In this document: positions 55,746 to 64,000 of the stretch, one piece after another
Layout of the letters: each line of letters begins with the position of its first letter
Numbering within the stretch: the first letter of the stretch is position 1
Assembly (NCBI RefSeq): GCF_001456955.1
Contig: NZ_KQ758467.1
Coordinates: 292,662-356,661 of the forward strand
Direction: 5' to 3'
Length of the DNA stretch: 64,000 bases
From: Microbacterium enclense
GTDB taxonomy: Bacteria; Actinomycetota; Actinomycetes; Actinomycetales; Microbacteriaceae
The notes under the pieces: generated by a model
Databases searched by the model: none
Told to the model about the DNA's origin: nothing
Seen by the model: the letters and a program-made list of their open reading frames with translations, nothing else
Made by a program: the position numbers and the translations under genes

Positions 55746-57281
55746 ATGTCCGACGCCCAGCCCTCGCCCACCCCCGCCGGGTCGATCGTCGCGCCAGTCG
55801 GCGGCAACCGCACCTTCCTCGCGGTGCTGATCAACACCGCCGCGGCCAACGTGACCACCAGCTTCCTGTGGTTCGCGCTGACCTTCTGGGTCTATCTCGA
55901 GACGCGCTCGGTGCTCGCGACGGGCATCGTCGGGGGCGCCTACATGCTGCTGCTCGCCCTCTTCGCGATGGTGTTCGGCTCCATCGTCGATCGGCACCGC
56001 AAGCACCGCGTGATGGTGTTCTCCGGCCTCGTCACCCTCACCGCGTTCCTCGTGGCGGGCGCGCTGTGGCTGGCTTTTCCCGAGGCCGCCCTGCTCGATC
56101 TGGGCGGGCCGTGGTTCTGGCTGTTCTCGGGCGTCATCCTCGCGGGCGCCGTCATCGAGAACATGCGCAACATCGCCCTGTCGACCACCGTCACGCTGCT
56201 CGTGCCGGTCGAGCGCCACGCGAACGCGAACGGTCTCGTCGGCACCGTGCAGGGCTTGGCCTTCGTCGTCACCAGCGTGTTCAGCGGACTGTCAGTGGGC
56301 TTCCTCGGCATGGGGTGGACCCTCGCGATCGCGATCGTGCTGACCCTCGTCGCCCTCGTCCACCTGCTGACGATCCGCTTCGCCGAAGAACGTCCGGCGG
56401 CCGGTGCCGAACGCAGCCCGATGGTCGACCTCGGGGGAGCCGTCCGCGCTGTCCGCGCGGCTCCCGGGCTCTTCGCGCTCATCGTCTTCTCGACCTTCAA
56501 CAACCTCATCGGCGGCGTCTACATGGCGCTCATGGATCCCTATGGGCTCGAGCTCTTCAGCGTGCAGGTGTGGGGTCTGGTCCTGGGGGTCACCGCGACG
56601 GGCTTCATCATCGGTGGTGGGCTGGTGGCGAAGTTCGGCCTCGGCAAGAACCCCATCCGCACGATGCTGTGGATCGTCATGGGAATGGGGGTACTCGGCG
56701 CGGTCTTCGTGATCCGCGATTGGTGGTGGCTCTACGCCGCGGGCATCTGGGTCTACATGGCGCTCATCCCACCCGTCGAGGCCGCGGAGCAGACCGTCAT
56801 CCAGAAGGTGGTCCCCTTCGCCACCCAGGGACGCGTGTTCGGTTTCGCCGCCGCGTTCGAGTCCGCCGCGGCGCCGGTGACGTCGTTCCTCATCGCCCCG
56901 ATCGCCCAGTTCGCGATCATTCCCTACATGGAGGGCTCCGACGGCCGTGCCACGTGGGGCTGGCTGCTCGGCGACGGTGAGTCGCGCGGCATCGCTCTCG
57001 TCTTCGTGTTCGCCGGTCTCGTGATGGTGGTTGCGGCCTCGCTCGCCTTCTTGACCCGGTCGTACCGCATTCTGTCGCAGCAGTACCGCACGGCCGAGGT
57101 CAACGCCGACGTCGTCCAGGCAGCGGGCGACACCGCCCCGACCGGCGACGCGGCGGAAACGCCCGCTCCGGGCGCGCGCGAGCCCCTCGCCGGTTCCGGG
57201 CGCGCCAAAGAGTCGAGCGCGACCGTGCCGGAGCCGGCATCGCGGGGTCTGCACGGCGAACCGCCTCGCGACGAGAGCTGA
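55746..57281 (+). CDS. MFS transporter
   Basis: A 511-residue major facilitator with 12 predicted helices, a cytoplasmic loop after helix 6 and a 70-residue Ala/Pro/Gly-rich C-terminal tail. The helix 2-3 loop FGSIVDRHRKHRVM matches the MFS motif A (G-x3-DR-x-R/K). It resembles actinobacterial drug/proton antiporters, but the substrate is unknown. I chose ATG 55746 over 55740 because the TAGCGT element (55733-55738) sits 7 bases upstream, as at other leaderless genes. Confidence 0.9.
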   Translation: MSDAQPSPTPAGSIVAPVGGNRTFLAVLINTAAANVTTSFLWFALTFWVYLETRSVLATGIVGGAYMLLLALFAMVFGSIVDRHRKHRVMVFSGLVTLTAFLVAGALWLAFPEAALLDLGGPWFWLFSGVILAGAVIENMRNIALSTTVTLLVPVERHANANGLVGTVQGLAFVVTSVFSGLSVGFLGMGWTLAIAIVLTLVALVHLLTIRFAEERPAAGAERSPMVDLGGAVRAVRAAPGLFALIVFSTFNNLIGGVYMALMDPYGLELFSVQVWGLVLGVTATGFIIGGGLVAKFGLGKNPIRTMLWIVMGMGVLGAVFVIRDWWWLYAAGIWVYMALIPPVEAAEQTVIQKVVPFATQGRVFGFAAAFESAAAPVTSFLIAPIAQFAIIPYMEGSDGRATWGWLLGDGESRGIALVFVFAGLVMVVAASLAFLTRSYRILSQQYRTAEVNADVVQAAGDTAPTGDAAETPAPGAREPLAGSGRAKESSATVPEPASRGLHGEPPRDES

Positions 57282-57333
57282 GACCTACCGACATCGCGCG
57301 CACGAGCTGAACACCGGCGAAGCTCGAGCGGCG

Positions 57334-58020
57334 TCAGCCCGGCGGCTCGATGTCGATCACGACGTCGTTCCACGCCGTGGCGTCGTCGTCCCAGAGCGCC
57401 ACGACCGACGCCGCGAGAGCGTCCTCGAGCCCCTCGAGGGACGTGACGCGGAAGATGACGGCCGCGGCCGTCGCGCTCCGCCCCGCGTCGCGCGCGTGCT
57501 TCGTGTACCCCTGGGCGACCGCGCGCACCCACGCCTCCGACGCGGCCTTCACCGCCGCATAGTTGGCGCCGCCGGCGAGGGGCCGCTCGACCGCCGTCGA
57601 TGACACGATCGCGAGTCGCCCGGCATCCGACGCACGCAGGTCGGCGTCGAACGCGCGACTCACGTGCCGCAACGCCGTCAGCGAGCGCAGAAGGAAGGCG
57701 AAGTCGTCGTCGCTCTGCCCGGCGAGACCGCCGCCGCCCCGCCACCCCCCGACGAGGTGCAGGATGCCGTCGACCCCGCCGCGAGCGCTGTGGACGCGGT
57801 CGCGCAGCGCGTCGACCTCGTCCGCAGCGGTGAGATCGCAGCGCTCGATCGCGAGGTCGGGCATCTCCGCAGCGAGTCGCGCGAGACGTTGGCGGTTGCT
57901 TCCCACGACCACGACGTGCGCCCCGGCGGCCGTCAGCGCCCGCGTACTCGCGCGACCCGCCGCGCTCGTTCCGCCGGCGAGCAGCACCGTCCGCCCGCGC
58001 ACTCCTTCGTCGATGATCAT
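57334..58020 (-). CDS. SDR-family oxidoreductase
   Basis: A 228-residue short-chain dehydrogenase/reductase. The nucleotide-binding motif is GGTSAAGRAST, a variant of TGxxxGxG, followed by VVVGSNRQRL. The active site has a Ser in VSSTAVERP and a YAAVK (Y-x3-K) segment. Substrate unknown. It lies just behind the DUF6421 gene, 11 bases apart on the same strand, so the two form an operon. It converges on the MFS gene with 52 bases between stops. Confidence 0.9.
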   Translation of the reverse strand: MIIDEGVRGRTVLLAGGTSAAGRASTRALTAAGAHVVVVGSNRQRLARLAAEMPDLAIERCDLTAADEVDALRDRVHSARGGVDGILHLVGGWRGGGGLAGQSDDDFAFLLRSLTALRHVSRAFDADLRASDAGRLAIVSSTAVERPLAGGANYAAVKAASEAWVRAVAQGYTKHARDAGRSATAAAVIFRVTSLEGLEDALAASVVALWDDDATAWNDVVIDIEPPG

Positions 58021-58031
58021 CTCGTCCGCCG

Positions 58032-59441
58032 TCAGTCGGTCGCGCGGATCCCCTCGGTCGACGCGATCACGGGTCGCATCTTCTTCTCCAGTGCCTCGAA
58101 GAACATCGACAGGGGGAACTCGTCGTCGAGCACCGCGTCGGTGTACCCCTTCGGGAGCCCCGCGAGCACGTCATCCGGCAGCCCCCGCGCCCACACCGAC
58201 GCCGGGTGCGGCGTGACGACCGACCGCACGAGGTCGTAGGCGGCGAGCCAGTGCGCCGTCTTGGGACGGTCGATCGAGCGCCAGTAGAGCTCGTCGATCG
58301 CGTCGGCCAACGCCACGACGGCCGCGGGGACCTCGGCCCAGTCGAAGGCGAGCGAGGTGTCGGTCCAATGCAACACGCGACGCTGGTGCAACCACGCGAA
58401 CAGCAGCTGGCCGCCGAGACCGTCGTAATTGCGCACGCGCGAGCCGGTGATGGCGAAGCGGAAGATGCGGTCGAAGATCACCGCGTACTGCACGAGCTCG
58501 GCGTGCTCGAGCATCGCCCGCTCGGCAGCATCCAAGTCCGGTTCCTTAGCCTGTCGAAGAGACAGGCGCGCCTGCAGCGCGACGCTCTCGCGGAACGCGG
58601 TGAGGTCGCACCGCAGCTCTTCGAGCGAATAGAGGAAGAACGGCATCCGCTGCTTGATCATGAACGGGTCGAAGGGCAGGTCTCCGCGCATGTGCGTGCG
58701 GTCGTGGATCAGATCCCACATGACGAAGGTGCGCTCGGCCAGTTCCTGGTCGTCGAGCAGGCGGGCGGCGGCCTCCGGCAGGTCGAGCTTGGTGATCTCG
58801 GCGGCGGCGCGGGTGACGCGGCGGTAGCGGGCGGCCTCGCGGTCCTGGAAGATCGCGCCCCACGTGAAGGCGGGCACTTCGCGCATGGCGACCGTCTCGG
58901 GGAAGAGCACCGCCGAGTTGGTGTCGTAACCCGAGGTGAAGTCGATCAGGCGCAGCGAGACGAACAGCCGGTTGGTGTACTCCGTCTCGAGGCGCGCGAT
59001 GAACTCGGGCCAGATCGCCTCGACGAGGAGTGCCTCGACGTGCCGGTCGCTGGAGCCGTTCTGCGTGTACATGGGGAACACGACGAGGTGGCGGATGCCG
59101 TCGACGCGGTGCTCTTGCGGCTGGAACGCCACCAGGGAGTCGAGGAAGTCGGGAACGCCGAGCCCCTCCTCGCGCCAGCGGCGGAAGTCGTCGACCGAGG
59201 CGGCGAGGTACGCGGTGTCGTGGGGGAACAGCGGTGCGAGCGCCTCGATGGCGGTGATGACGTCGTCGATGAGCGGTGCGGCGGCGGCGCCGTCGTCGAT
59301 CGAGCCGTCTTTCGCCTGCAGCGTTTGAAGGGCTGCGGCGGCGCTCTTGAGGCGGCGCCAGGCGGGGGTGCGTTCGACGGCGTCGACGCCGAGACCGGCG
59401 ATCAGATCGGCGTCGTCACGGGTGGGCGTGGCGATGGTCAT
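58032..59441 (-). CDS. DUF6421 family protein
   Basis: A 469-residue soluble protein matching DUF6421 (WDLIHDRTHMRGDLPFDPFMIKQRMPFFLYSLEELRCDL; HRVDGIRHLVVFPMYTQNGS). The His/Asp/Arg-rich block suggests a metal- or ligand-binding site, but function is unknown. GGAGG precedes the ATG. It is divergent from an Lrp-type regulator, 108 bases apart, and drives the SDR gene behind it. At 58540-58562 its coding sequence contains a copy of the dispersed GGTTCCTTAGCCTGTCGAAG-type repeat. Confidence 0.9.
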   Translation of the reverse strand: MTIATPTRDDADLIAGLGVDAVERTPAWRRLKSAAAALQTLQAKDGSIDDGAAAAPLIDDVITAIEALAPLFPHDTAYLAASVDDFRRWREEGLGVPDFLDSLVAFQPQEHRVDGIRHLVVFPMYTQNGSSDRHVEALLVEAIWPEFIARLETEYTNRLFVSLRLIDFTSGYDTNSAVLFPETVAMREVPAFTWGAIFQDREAARYRRVTRAAAEITKLDLPEAAARLLDDQELAERTFVMWDLIHDRTHMRGDLPFDPFMIKQRMPFFLYSLEELRCDLTAFRESVALQARLSLRQAKEPDLDAAERAMLEHAELVQYAVIFDRIFRFAITGSRVRNYDGLGGQLLFAWLHQRRVLHWTDTSLAFDWAEVPAAVVALADAIDELYWRSIDRPKTAHWLAAYDLVRSVVTPHPASVWARGLPDDVLAGLPKGYTDAVLDDEFPLSMFFEALEKKMRPVIASTEGIRATD

Positions 59442-59444
59442 GGC

Positions 59445-59520
59445 ATCCTCCGCTCATGTCTGTAAATATTCCTGCGTCAGTGCGATGCTAACGGAAAAAC
59501 TACGGATGCCGCCAGGGGCG
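59445..59520. promoter_or_regulatory. AT-rich divergent regulatory region, probable Lrp site
   Basis: Between the DUF6421 and Lrp genes. TGTAAATATTCCTG and GCTAACGGAAAAAC are AT-rich islands in an otherwise GC-rich window, and resemble degenerate Lrp/AsnC sites. The Lrp-type protein encoded next door probably binds here and controls the DUF6421-SDR operon. Inference from position and composition. Confidence 0.45.
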
Positions 59521-59549
59521 CGGTGGGCGGTCCTGCTACTGTCGAGCCC

Positions 59550-60041
59550 ATGACCGAGGCTCCCGCGCCCCGCGCCCCGCGTCTCGACGACGCCGTCGAC
59601 GCCGCGATCGTGCGCGAGATCTCGCTCGACGCCCGGGCCACGCTTTCGCACCTGTCGGACCGGGTGGGGCTGTCGGTCTCGGCCGTGCAGTCGCGCCTGC
59701 GCCGTCTGGAGTCCCGCGGCATCGTGAAGGGGTACCGCCCGGTGCTCGACGCCGAGGCCCTGGGTCGGCCGCTCGCCGCGCTCGTCGAGATCACCCCGCT
59801 CGACCCCGCCCAGCCCGACAACGCCCCCGAGCTCCTCGCCCACCTCAGCGCGATCGAGGCCTGCCACTCGATCGCCGGGGAAGCCGCCTACATGCTGTTC
59901 GTCCGCGTGCCCACCCCGCGCGACCTCGAGGCCCTGATCCGCGACATCCGCGCGGCCGCGCAGGTCAACACCCGCACCACGGTGGTGCTGCAGACCTTCT
60001 TCGAGGCGCGCCCGATCGAGCCGGCCGATTTCCCCGCCTGA
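59550..60041 (+). CDS. Lrp/AsnC-family transcriptional regulator
   Basis: A 163-residue protein: N-terminal helix-turn-helix (DDAVDAAIVREISLDARATLSHLSDRVGLSVSAVQSRLRRLESRGIV) and a C-terminal RAM ligand-binding domain (AALVEITPLDP, CHSIAGEAAYMLFVRV, NTRTTVVLQT). TACTGT ends 7 bases before the ATG. Divergent from DUF6421; the intergenic region is the likely operator. The ligand is probably an amino acid. Confidence 0.93.
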   Translation: MTEAPAPRAPRLDDAVDAAIVREISLDARATLSHLSDRVGLSVSAVQSRLRRLESRGIVKGYRPVLDAEALGRPLAALVEITPLDPAQPDNAPELLAHLSAIEACHSIAGEAAYMLFVRVPTPRDLEALIRDIRAAAQVNTRTTVVLQTFFEARPIEPADFPA

Positions 60042-60106
60042 GGGAGCGCCGGGATACATCGCGAGACGGATGCCACGGCCGTGCGGCCCCGCGTAGCGTG
60101 AACGCG

Positions 60107-61270
60107 ATGCTCTCCTTCCGCACTCTCGCGCGCTACCAGCTGATCACCGACCTGGTGATCGCCGGGGCGTTCGGGCTCCTCGCGATCGTCATCGAACTGG
60201 TCGGCTCCGCCCAGACCACGTCCTTCGCGGGTGCGACGCTGATGGTGATCGCGTACACGGCCGCCCTCGCCGTGCGGCGCCTGCACCCCGGGCTGGCCCT
60301 GTGCCTGGCGTGGGTGGGGGCCGCGCTGCAGATGGGCTTCGGCATGACGCCCTCTCCGACGAACCTGGCCATCTTCGCCGTTCTCTACGCCACGGCCGCC
60401 TACGGCAGCACGCGCGTGTTCTGGAGCGGCTTCGGCTCGGCCATCGCCGGTGCCGTCATCGTGCCGGTGTACCTGGTGGGCCGCGGCATGTCGGAACCTC
60501 CGACCGCGGAGGTCTGGTTCGTCGCGGGAGCCCTGCTGCTGGCGGCCGGCTTCGCGCTCATGCTCTCGTGGGTGACGGGCGCCCTCGTGCGAACCGCGAT
60601 GCGGGCGGCGGCGAACAGTCGCGCCCAGCGCGCCGCCGAGGCGGAGACCATCGCCGAGCAGCAGCGCGTGCGCATCGCGCGCGACATGCACGACGTGGTC
60701 GCCCATTCGCTCGCCGTGGTGATCGCTCAGGCCGACGGGGCGCGGTACGCCGCCGCGAAAGACCCGGCAGCGACCTCCGACGCCCTGGCCACCATCTCGA
60801 CGACGGCGCGTTCCGCGCTCACCGACGTGCGCCTCCTCCTCACGCAGCTGCGGCACAGCCAAGCCGAAGGACCCCAGCCGACGCTCGCCGACCTCGACGA
60901 GCTCTTCGACCGCATGCGCGCGGCCGGCATCGTGCTCGACGTCGTCAGCGATCCGGAGCCGCCGGGTGTACCGCCCGCGTCGATCCAGCTCGCCGTGTAC
61001 CGCATCATGCAGGAGGCGCTGACGAACGCGCTGCGCCACGGTGTCGACCCGCGCGTTCGGGTGCACCTCGGGTGGTATCCCGATCGCGTCGTGCTCGGGG
61101 TGCGCAATGCCCGGTCCACGGCATCCTCCGGGTCGACGCCACCGGCCGGCGGCCACGGTGTCATCGGCATGCGCGAGCGCGCGCAACTCGTCGGCGGCAG
61201 TCTCACCGCGGGGCCGGAGTACGGCGAGTTCGTCGTCAAGGCGAGCCTGCCGATCGGGGCACCCGGGTGA
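60107..61270 (+). CDS. Two-component sensor histidine kinase (NarL/DesK type)
   Basis: A 387-residue kinase. Four to five transmembrane helices (about 12-175) form the sensor, then a HisKA_3 dimerisation domain with the phospho-accepting His in RDMHDVVAHS (about residue 195), and a short HATPase with NALRHG and GHGVIGMRERA. TAGCGT ends 7 bases before the ATG at 60107; a GTG at 60098 would overlap that element, so I reject it. It is followed by its response regulator after 97 bases. Signal unknown. Confidence 0.93.
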   Translation: MLSFRTLARYQLITDLVIAGAFGLLAIVIELVGSAQTTSFAGATLMVIAYTAALAVRRLHPGLALCLAWVGAALQMGFGMTPSPTNLAIFAVLYATAAYGSTRVFWSGFGSAIAGAVIVPVYLVGRGMSEPPTAEVWFVAGALLLAAGFALMLSWVTGALVRTAMRAAANSRAQRAAEAETIAEQQRVRIARDMHDVVAHSLAVVIAQADGARYAAAKDPAATSDALATISTTARSALTDVRLLLTQLRHSQAEGPQPTLADLDELFDRMRAAGIVLDVVSDPEPPGVPPASIQLAVYRIMQEALTNALRHGVDPRVRVHLGWYPDRVVLGVRNARSTASSGSTPPAGGHGVIGMRERAQLVGGSLTAGPEYGEFVVKASLPIGAPG

Positions 61271-61367
61271 AACCCTCGCGTGTCGACCGACCGCCGCACC
61301 GGCGCCGCGGCCGCCCTCGGGCACAGTGGATGCCGGATAGCCCCGACCCGAGAGAGGAACCGACGTC

Positions 61368-62018
61368 ATGAGCGCGGTCGTCCGCATCGTCCTCGTCGAC
61401 GACCAAGCCCTGTTCCGCGCCGGCATCAAGATGGTGCTGGACTCGCAGCCCGACCTCGAGGTCGTGGGCGAGGCGTCCGACGGCCGCGAGGGCATCGACG
61501 TCGTTCGCGCGACGCGTCCCGACCTCGTGCTGATGGACGTGCGCATGCCGGTGATGGACGGCCTCGCCGCGACCGCGGAGATCCTGCGCGAACCCGACGC
61601 CCCGCGCGTGGTGGTGCTGACCACCTTCGACCTCGACGAAGCGGCGGCCCGCGCCATCCAGGGTGGGGCGAGCGGTTTCCTGCTCAAGGACTCCGAGCCG
61701 GAATTCCTCCTGTCGGCTGTGCGGACCGTGCACGCCGGCTCCGCGGTGATCGCCGCTTCGGCCACCCGGGAGCTGTTCGCGCACATCGCCGAGGGTGGCG
61801 CGACGGAGCCCGTGCCGGCGGCCTACGCCGACCTCACCGATCGCGAGCGCGAGATCTTCGCGCTGGCCGCGAGCGGGCTGAGCAACGCCGAGATCGCCGA
61901 GCGCGAGTTCCTCTCCGAGGCCACGGTCAAGACGCACATCAGCCGCATCCTCACCAAGCTCGCCCTGCGCGATCGTGTGCAGTTGGTCGTGTTCGCCTAT
62001 CGGCACGGGCTCGTCTGA
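61368..62018 (+). CDS. LuxR/NarL-family response regulator
   Basis: A 216-residue regulator: receiver domain with phosphorylated Asp57 (LVLMDVRMP) and Lys in LLKDSEP, then a LuxR helix-turn-helix (DLTDREREIFALAASGLSNAEIA, VKTHISRILTKLAL). GAGAGGA precedes the ATG. Cognate partner of the histidine kinase at 60107. Targets unknown. Its 3' end overlaps the convergent GNAT gene by 22 bases. Confidence 0.94.
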   Translation: MSAVVRIVLVDDQALFRAGIKMVLDSQPDLEVVGEASDGREGIDVVRATRPDLVLMDVRMPVMDGLAATAEILREPDAPRVVVLTTFDLDEAAARAIQGGASGFLLKDSEPEFLLSAVRTVHAGSAVIAASATRELFAHIAEGGATEPVPAAYADLTDREREIFALAASGLSNAEIAEREFLSEATVKTHISRILTKLALRDRVQLVVFAYRHGLV

Positions 62019-62545
62019 CCGCGGCGCGGTCGGTCCTCCCGCCTCAGCCGCACTTCGTGGAGCGGACCGCCCCACCGGTCGTCTCGACGCGTCACGCCGT
62101 CGGGCACGAACCCGTGCTTGCCGTAGAACGCGCGGGCGCGCGGGTTGTCGGCCAACACCCACAGACTGGCCGCGCCTGAGCCCAGGGCGGCGTCCAACAG
62201 CGCTGCACCCACCCCGGTGCCGTGATGCGCTGCGATCACATAGAGGGCGTACAGCTCGCTGACCTTTCCGGCGAGGTCGGCATCGCGCGCGGGCCCGGCC
62301 GATGAGAACCCGACGATGCGGTTCGCGCGTAAAGCCACCCACGCGTCTCCCAGCCGCTCGGCGTCGGGCGGCGTCTCACCCCGCAGTCGGGCGGCCCACC
62401 GCGACGCGGCGAGCTCGACGTCGAGCAGGTCCGACAACGCGTCGGGGACGTGACCCGCGTGCGACTCCCGCCAGCTGATCACGTGCACGTTCGCGATGCA
62501 CCTGCTGTCGTCGGGCGTCGCGGCACGCACGAGCACGGGGCTCAC
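61997..62545 (-). CDS. GNAT-family N-acetyltransferase
   Basis: A 182-residue acetyltransferase: VRAATPDDSRCIANVH at the start, the acetyl-CoA loop HHGTGVGAALLDAAL, and NPRARAFYGKHGFVPDG near the end. The start is GTG at 62545, overlapping the stop of the upstream SRPBCC gene by 4 bases, so the two are coupled. The last seven or so codons run into the response-regulator 3' end. Substrate unknown. Confidence 0.9.
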   Translation of the reverse strand: MSPVLVRAATPDDSRCIANVHVISWRESHAGHVPDALSDLLDVELAASRWAARLRGETPPDAERLGDAWVALRANRIVGFSSAGPARDADLAGKVSELYALYVIAAHHGTGVGAALLDAALGSGAASLWVLADNPRARAFYGKHGFVPDGVTRRDDRWGGPLHEVRLRREDRPRRGQTSPCR

Positions 62546-63057
62546 GGCGCGGCGTCGGCGTCGGCGGGGGATTCGGGGTCGTAGGCCCAGGTCGGTGCGA
62601 GTGCGCGAATGCGGCCCGCGCGCCACTGCCATGTCGCCCACAGGGCGGGCCACAGGGCGGGAGCGGCCGCGCCGCCGATGGTCAGGCGCTCCCGCCACAG
62701 CGTCCGGGTGGGATCGCCCGGAGCGGCCGAGACGGCCATCTGGTGATCCCACACGTCGAGCACCGACAGCGGGCCGGTGAGCGGCACGCCCCAGTCGCGG
62801 AACACGCGGACCCGGCCGTTGTCGTCGGTGGTCTCGCGGTCGGCGACCGAGATGAGTTGGCGACCCACGGGGACGACCCCGGCCACGCTCATCTGCACCG
62901 GCACGTCGTCGCCGGAGGCGAACGACGTCGGCATGGTGCCCAGCGCGTCGACCTCGAGAAGGGGGCCGTACAGCTCGGCGACCGCGCGCGGTGAATGCAG
63001 GGCACGCCAGGCGGCATCCGGGTCGCAGTCGATGACGAACTTCAGCAGGATGCGCAT
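62542..63057 (-). CDS. SRPBCC/START-like domain protein
   Basis: A 171-residue protein whose start (MRILLKFVIDCDPDAAWRALHSPRAVAELYGPLLEV) and alternating strands with a long C-terminal helix (PALWPALWATWQWRAGRIRAL) fit the SRPBCC ligand-binding fold. I am moderately sure. The frame is open to 63126, but the ATG at 63057 fits the fold and the CACGAT-like element 6 bases upstream. Translationally coupled to the GNAT gene. Confidence 0.78.
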   Translation of the reverse strand: MRILLKFVIDCDPDAAWRALHSPRAVAELYGPLLEVDALGTMPTSFASGDDVPVQMSVAGVVPVGRQLISVADRETTDDNGRVRVFRDWGVPLTGPLSVLDVWDHQMAVSAAPGDPTRTLWRERLTIGGAAAPALWPALWATWQWRAGRIRALAPTWAYDPESPADADAAP

Positions 63058-63299
63058 GGGTCGATCGTGCCCGACCGCGCCCCGCGGCGCGCACACCTTG
63101 ACGCGGATGCCGTCGGATGGTCGCAACGCGTCGGAGGTGGCCGCGCATGCCGAACGGTCCGACCCCCGCGGCGCCCGGGAGGCCCCTCCGCTCCTCGATG
63201 GGTCGCGACGCGAGCGGCTTGTCGATGGTCGGATGCGCGACGCCCGGGACGCCCCGGGGCTGGTCGAAGGGCCCGGTCGAGCGGTTCTAGGCTCGAAGG

Positions 63300-64000
<701 letters not shown>

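Noticed and set aside
60098..60106. GTG start of the histidine kinase three codons upstream
   Set aside because: It overlaps the TAGCGT -10-like element; the ATG at 60107 lies at the usual 7-base distance.

Overview
The window comes from a very GC-rich actinobacterium, most likely a Microbacterium-type member of the Microbacteriaceae. The evidence is roughly 70% GC, three DUF7882 paralogues, a DUF6421/Lrp divergent pair, an Lhr-Nei2 pair, ClpC, and trehalose synthesis through TreY/TreZ. Coding density is high and both strands are used. I see no insertion sequence, prophage, CRISPR array or rRNA. The only RNA gene recognised is a tRNA-Ser (CGA) at 15613.

Layout. 120-5413: lysS, a DUF4192 protein, a small membrane protein, cardiolipin synthase and a lipoprotein with a duplicated domain. 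5494-7483: a frameshifted AbiEi/DUF559-type gene, a tandem intergenic repeat, and an Xre regulator/DUF2975 pair with a palindromic operator. 7673-12651: clpC with a strong terminator, an N-acetylglutamate synthase, an anchored secreted protein and small proteins. 12750-17807: radA, ldh, tRNA-Ser, a PH-domain protein, a PAP2 phosphatase and a DUF1206 membrane protein. 17835-20205: a SipW-type signal peptidase fused to a LamG domain, next to a TasA-like substrate; this is the most unusual locus. 20530-28082: a FUSC transporter, a hydrolase, two divergent MarR regulators, three DUF7882 proteins, a small alarmone synthetase and hypotheticals. 28164-34636: the glgX-treY-treZ operon for glycogen debranching and trehalose synthesis, with treY broken by a one-base frameshift. 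34794-39471: transporters, a TspO-like protein, an amidotransferase, an orphan LysR effector domain and a hexapeptide-repeat protein. 39849-47143: Nei2, Lhr and an ABC-F protein. 47399-57281: an esterase, a NUDIX-like protein, an M3 peptidase, a threonine aldolase, a SNF2/SWIM helicase and an MFS transporter. 57334-63929: an SDR protein, the DUF6421/Lrp pair, a two-component system, GNAT and SRPBCC proteins and a ComB-like protein. The last 71 bases are pure C and look like an assembly artefact.

Three window-wide signals stand out. First, more than 20 genes carry a -10-like hexamer (TAGGCT, TAGCGT, GACAAT and similar) exactly 6-7 bases before the start codon and usually lack a Shine-Dalgarno sequence, which indicates widespread leaderless transcription. 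Second, the heptamer GGATGCC/GGCATCC occurs about 95 times by my hand tally, against about 15 expected, in coding regions and in terminators. Third, intergenic regions repeatedly hold short tandem or inverted repeats.

Functionally the window is mostly core chromosome: translation, proteostasis, DNA repair, storage carbohydrate and stress signalling. Accessory interest lies in the SipW-LamG/TasA-like locus, the DUF7882 cluster and the repeats. All identifications come from reading the sequence; no database search was run.
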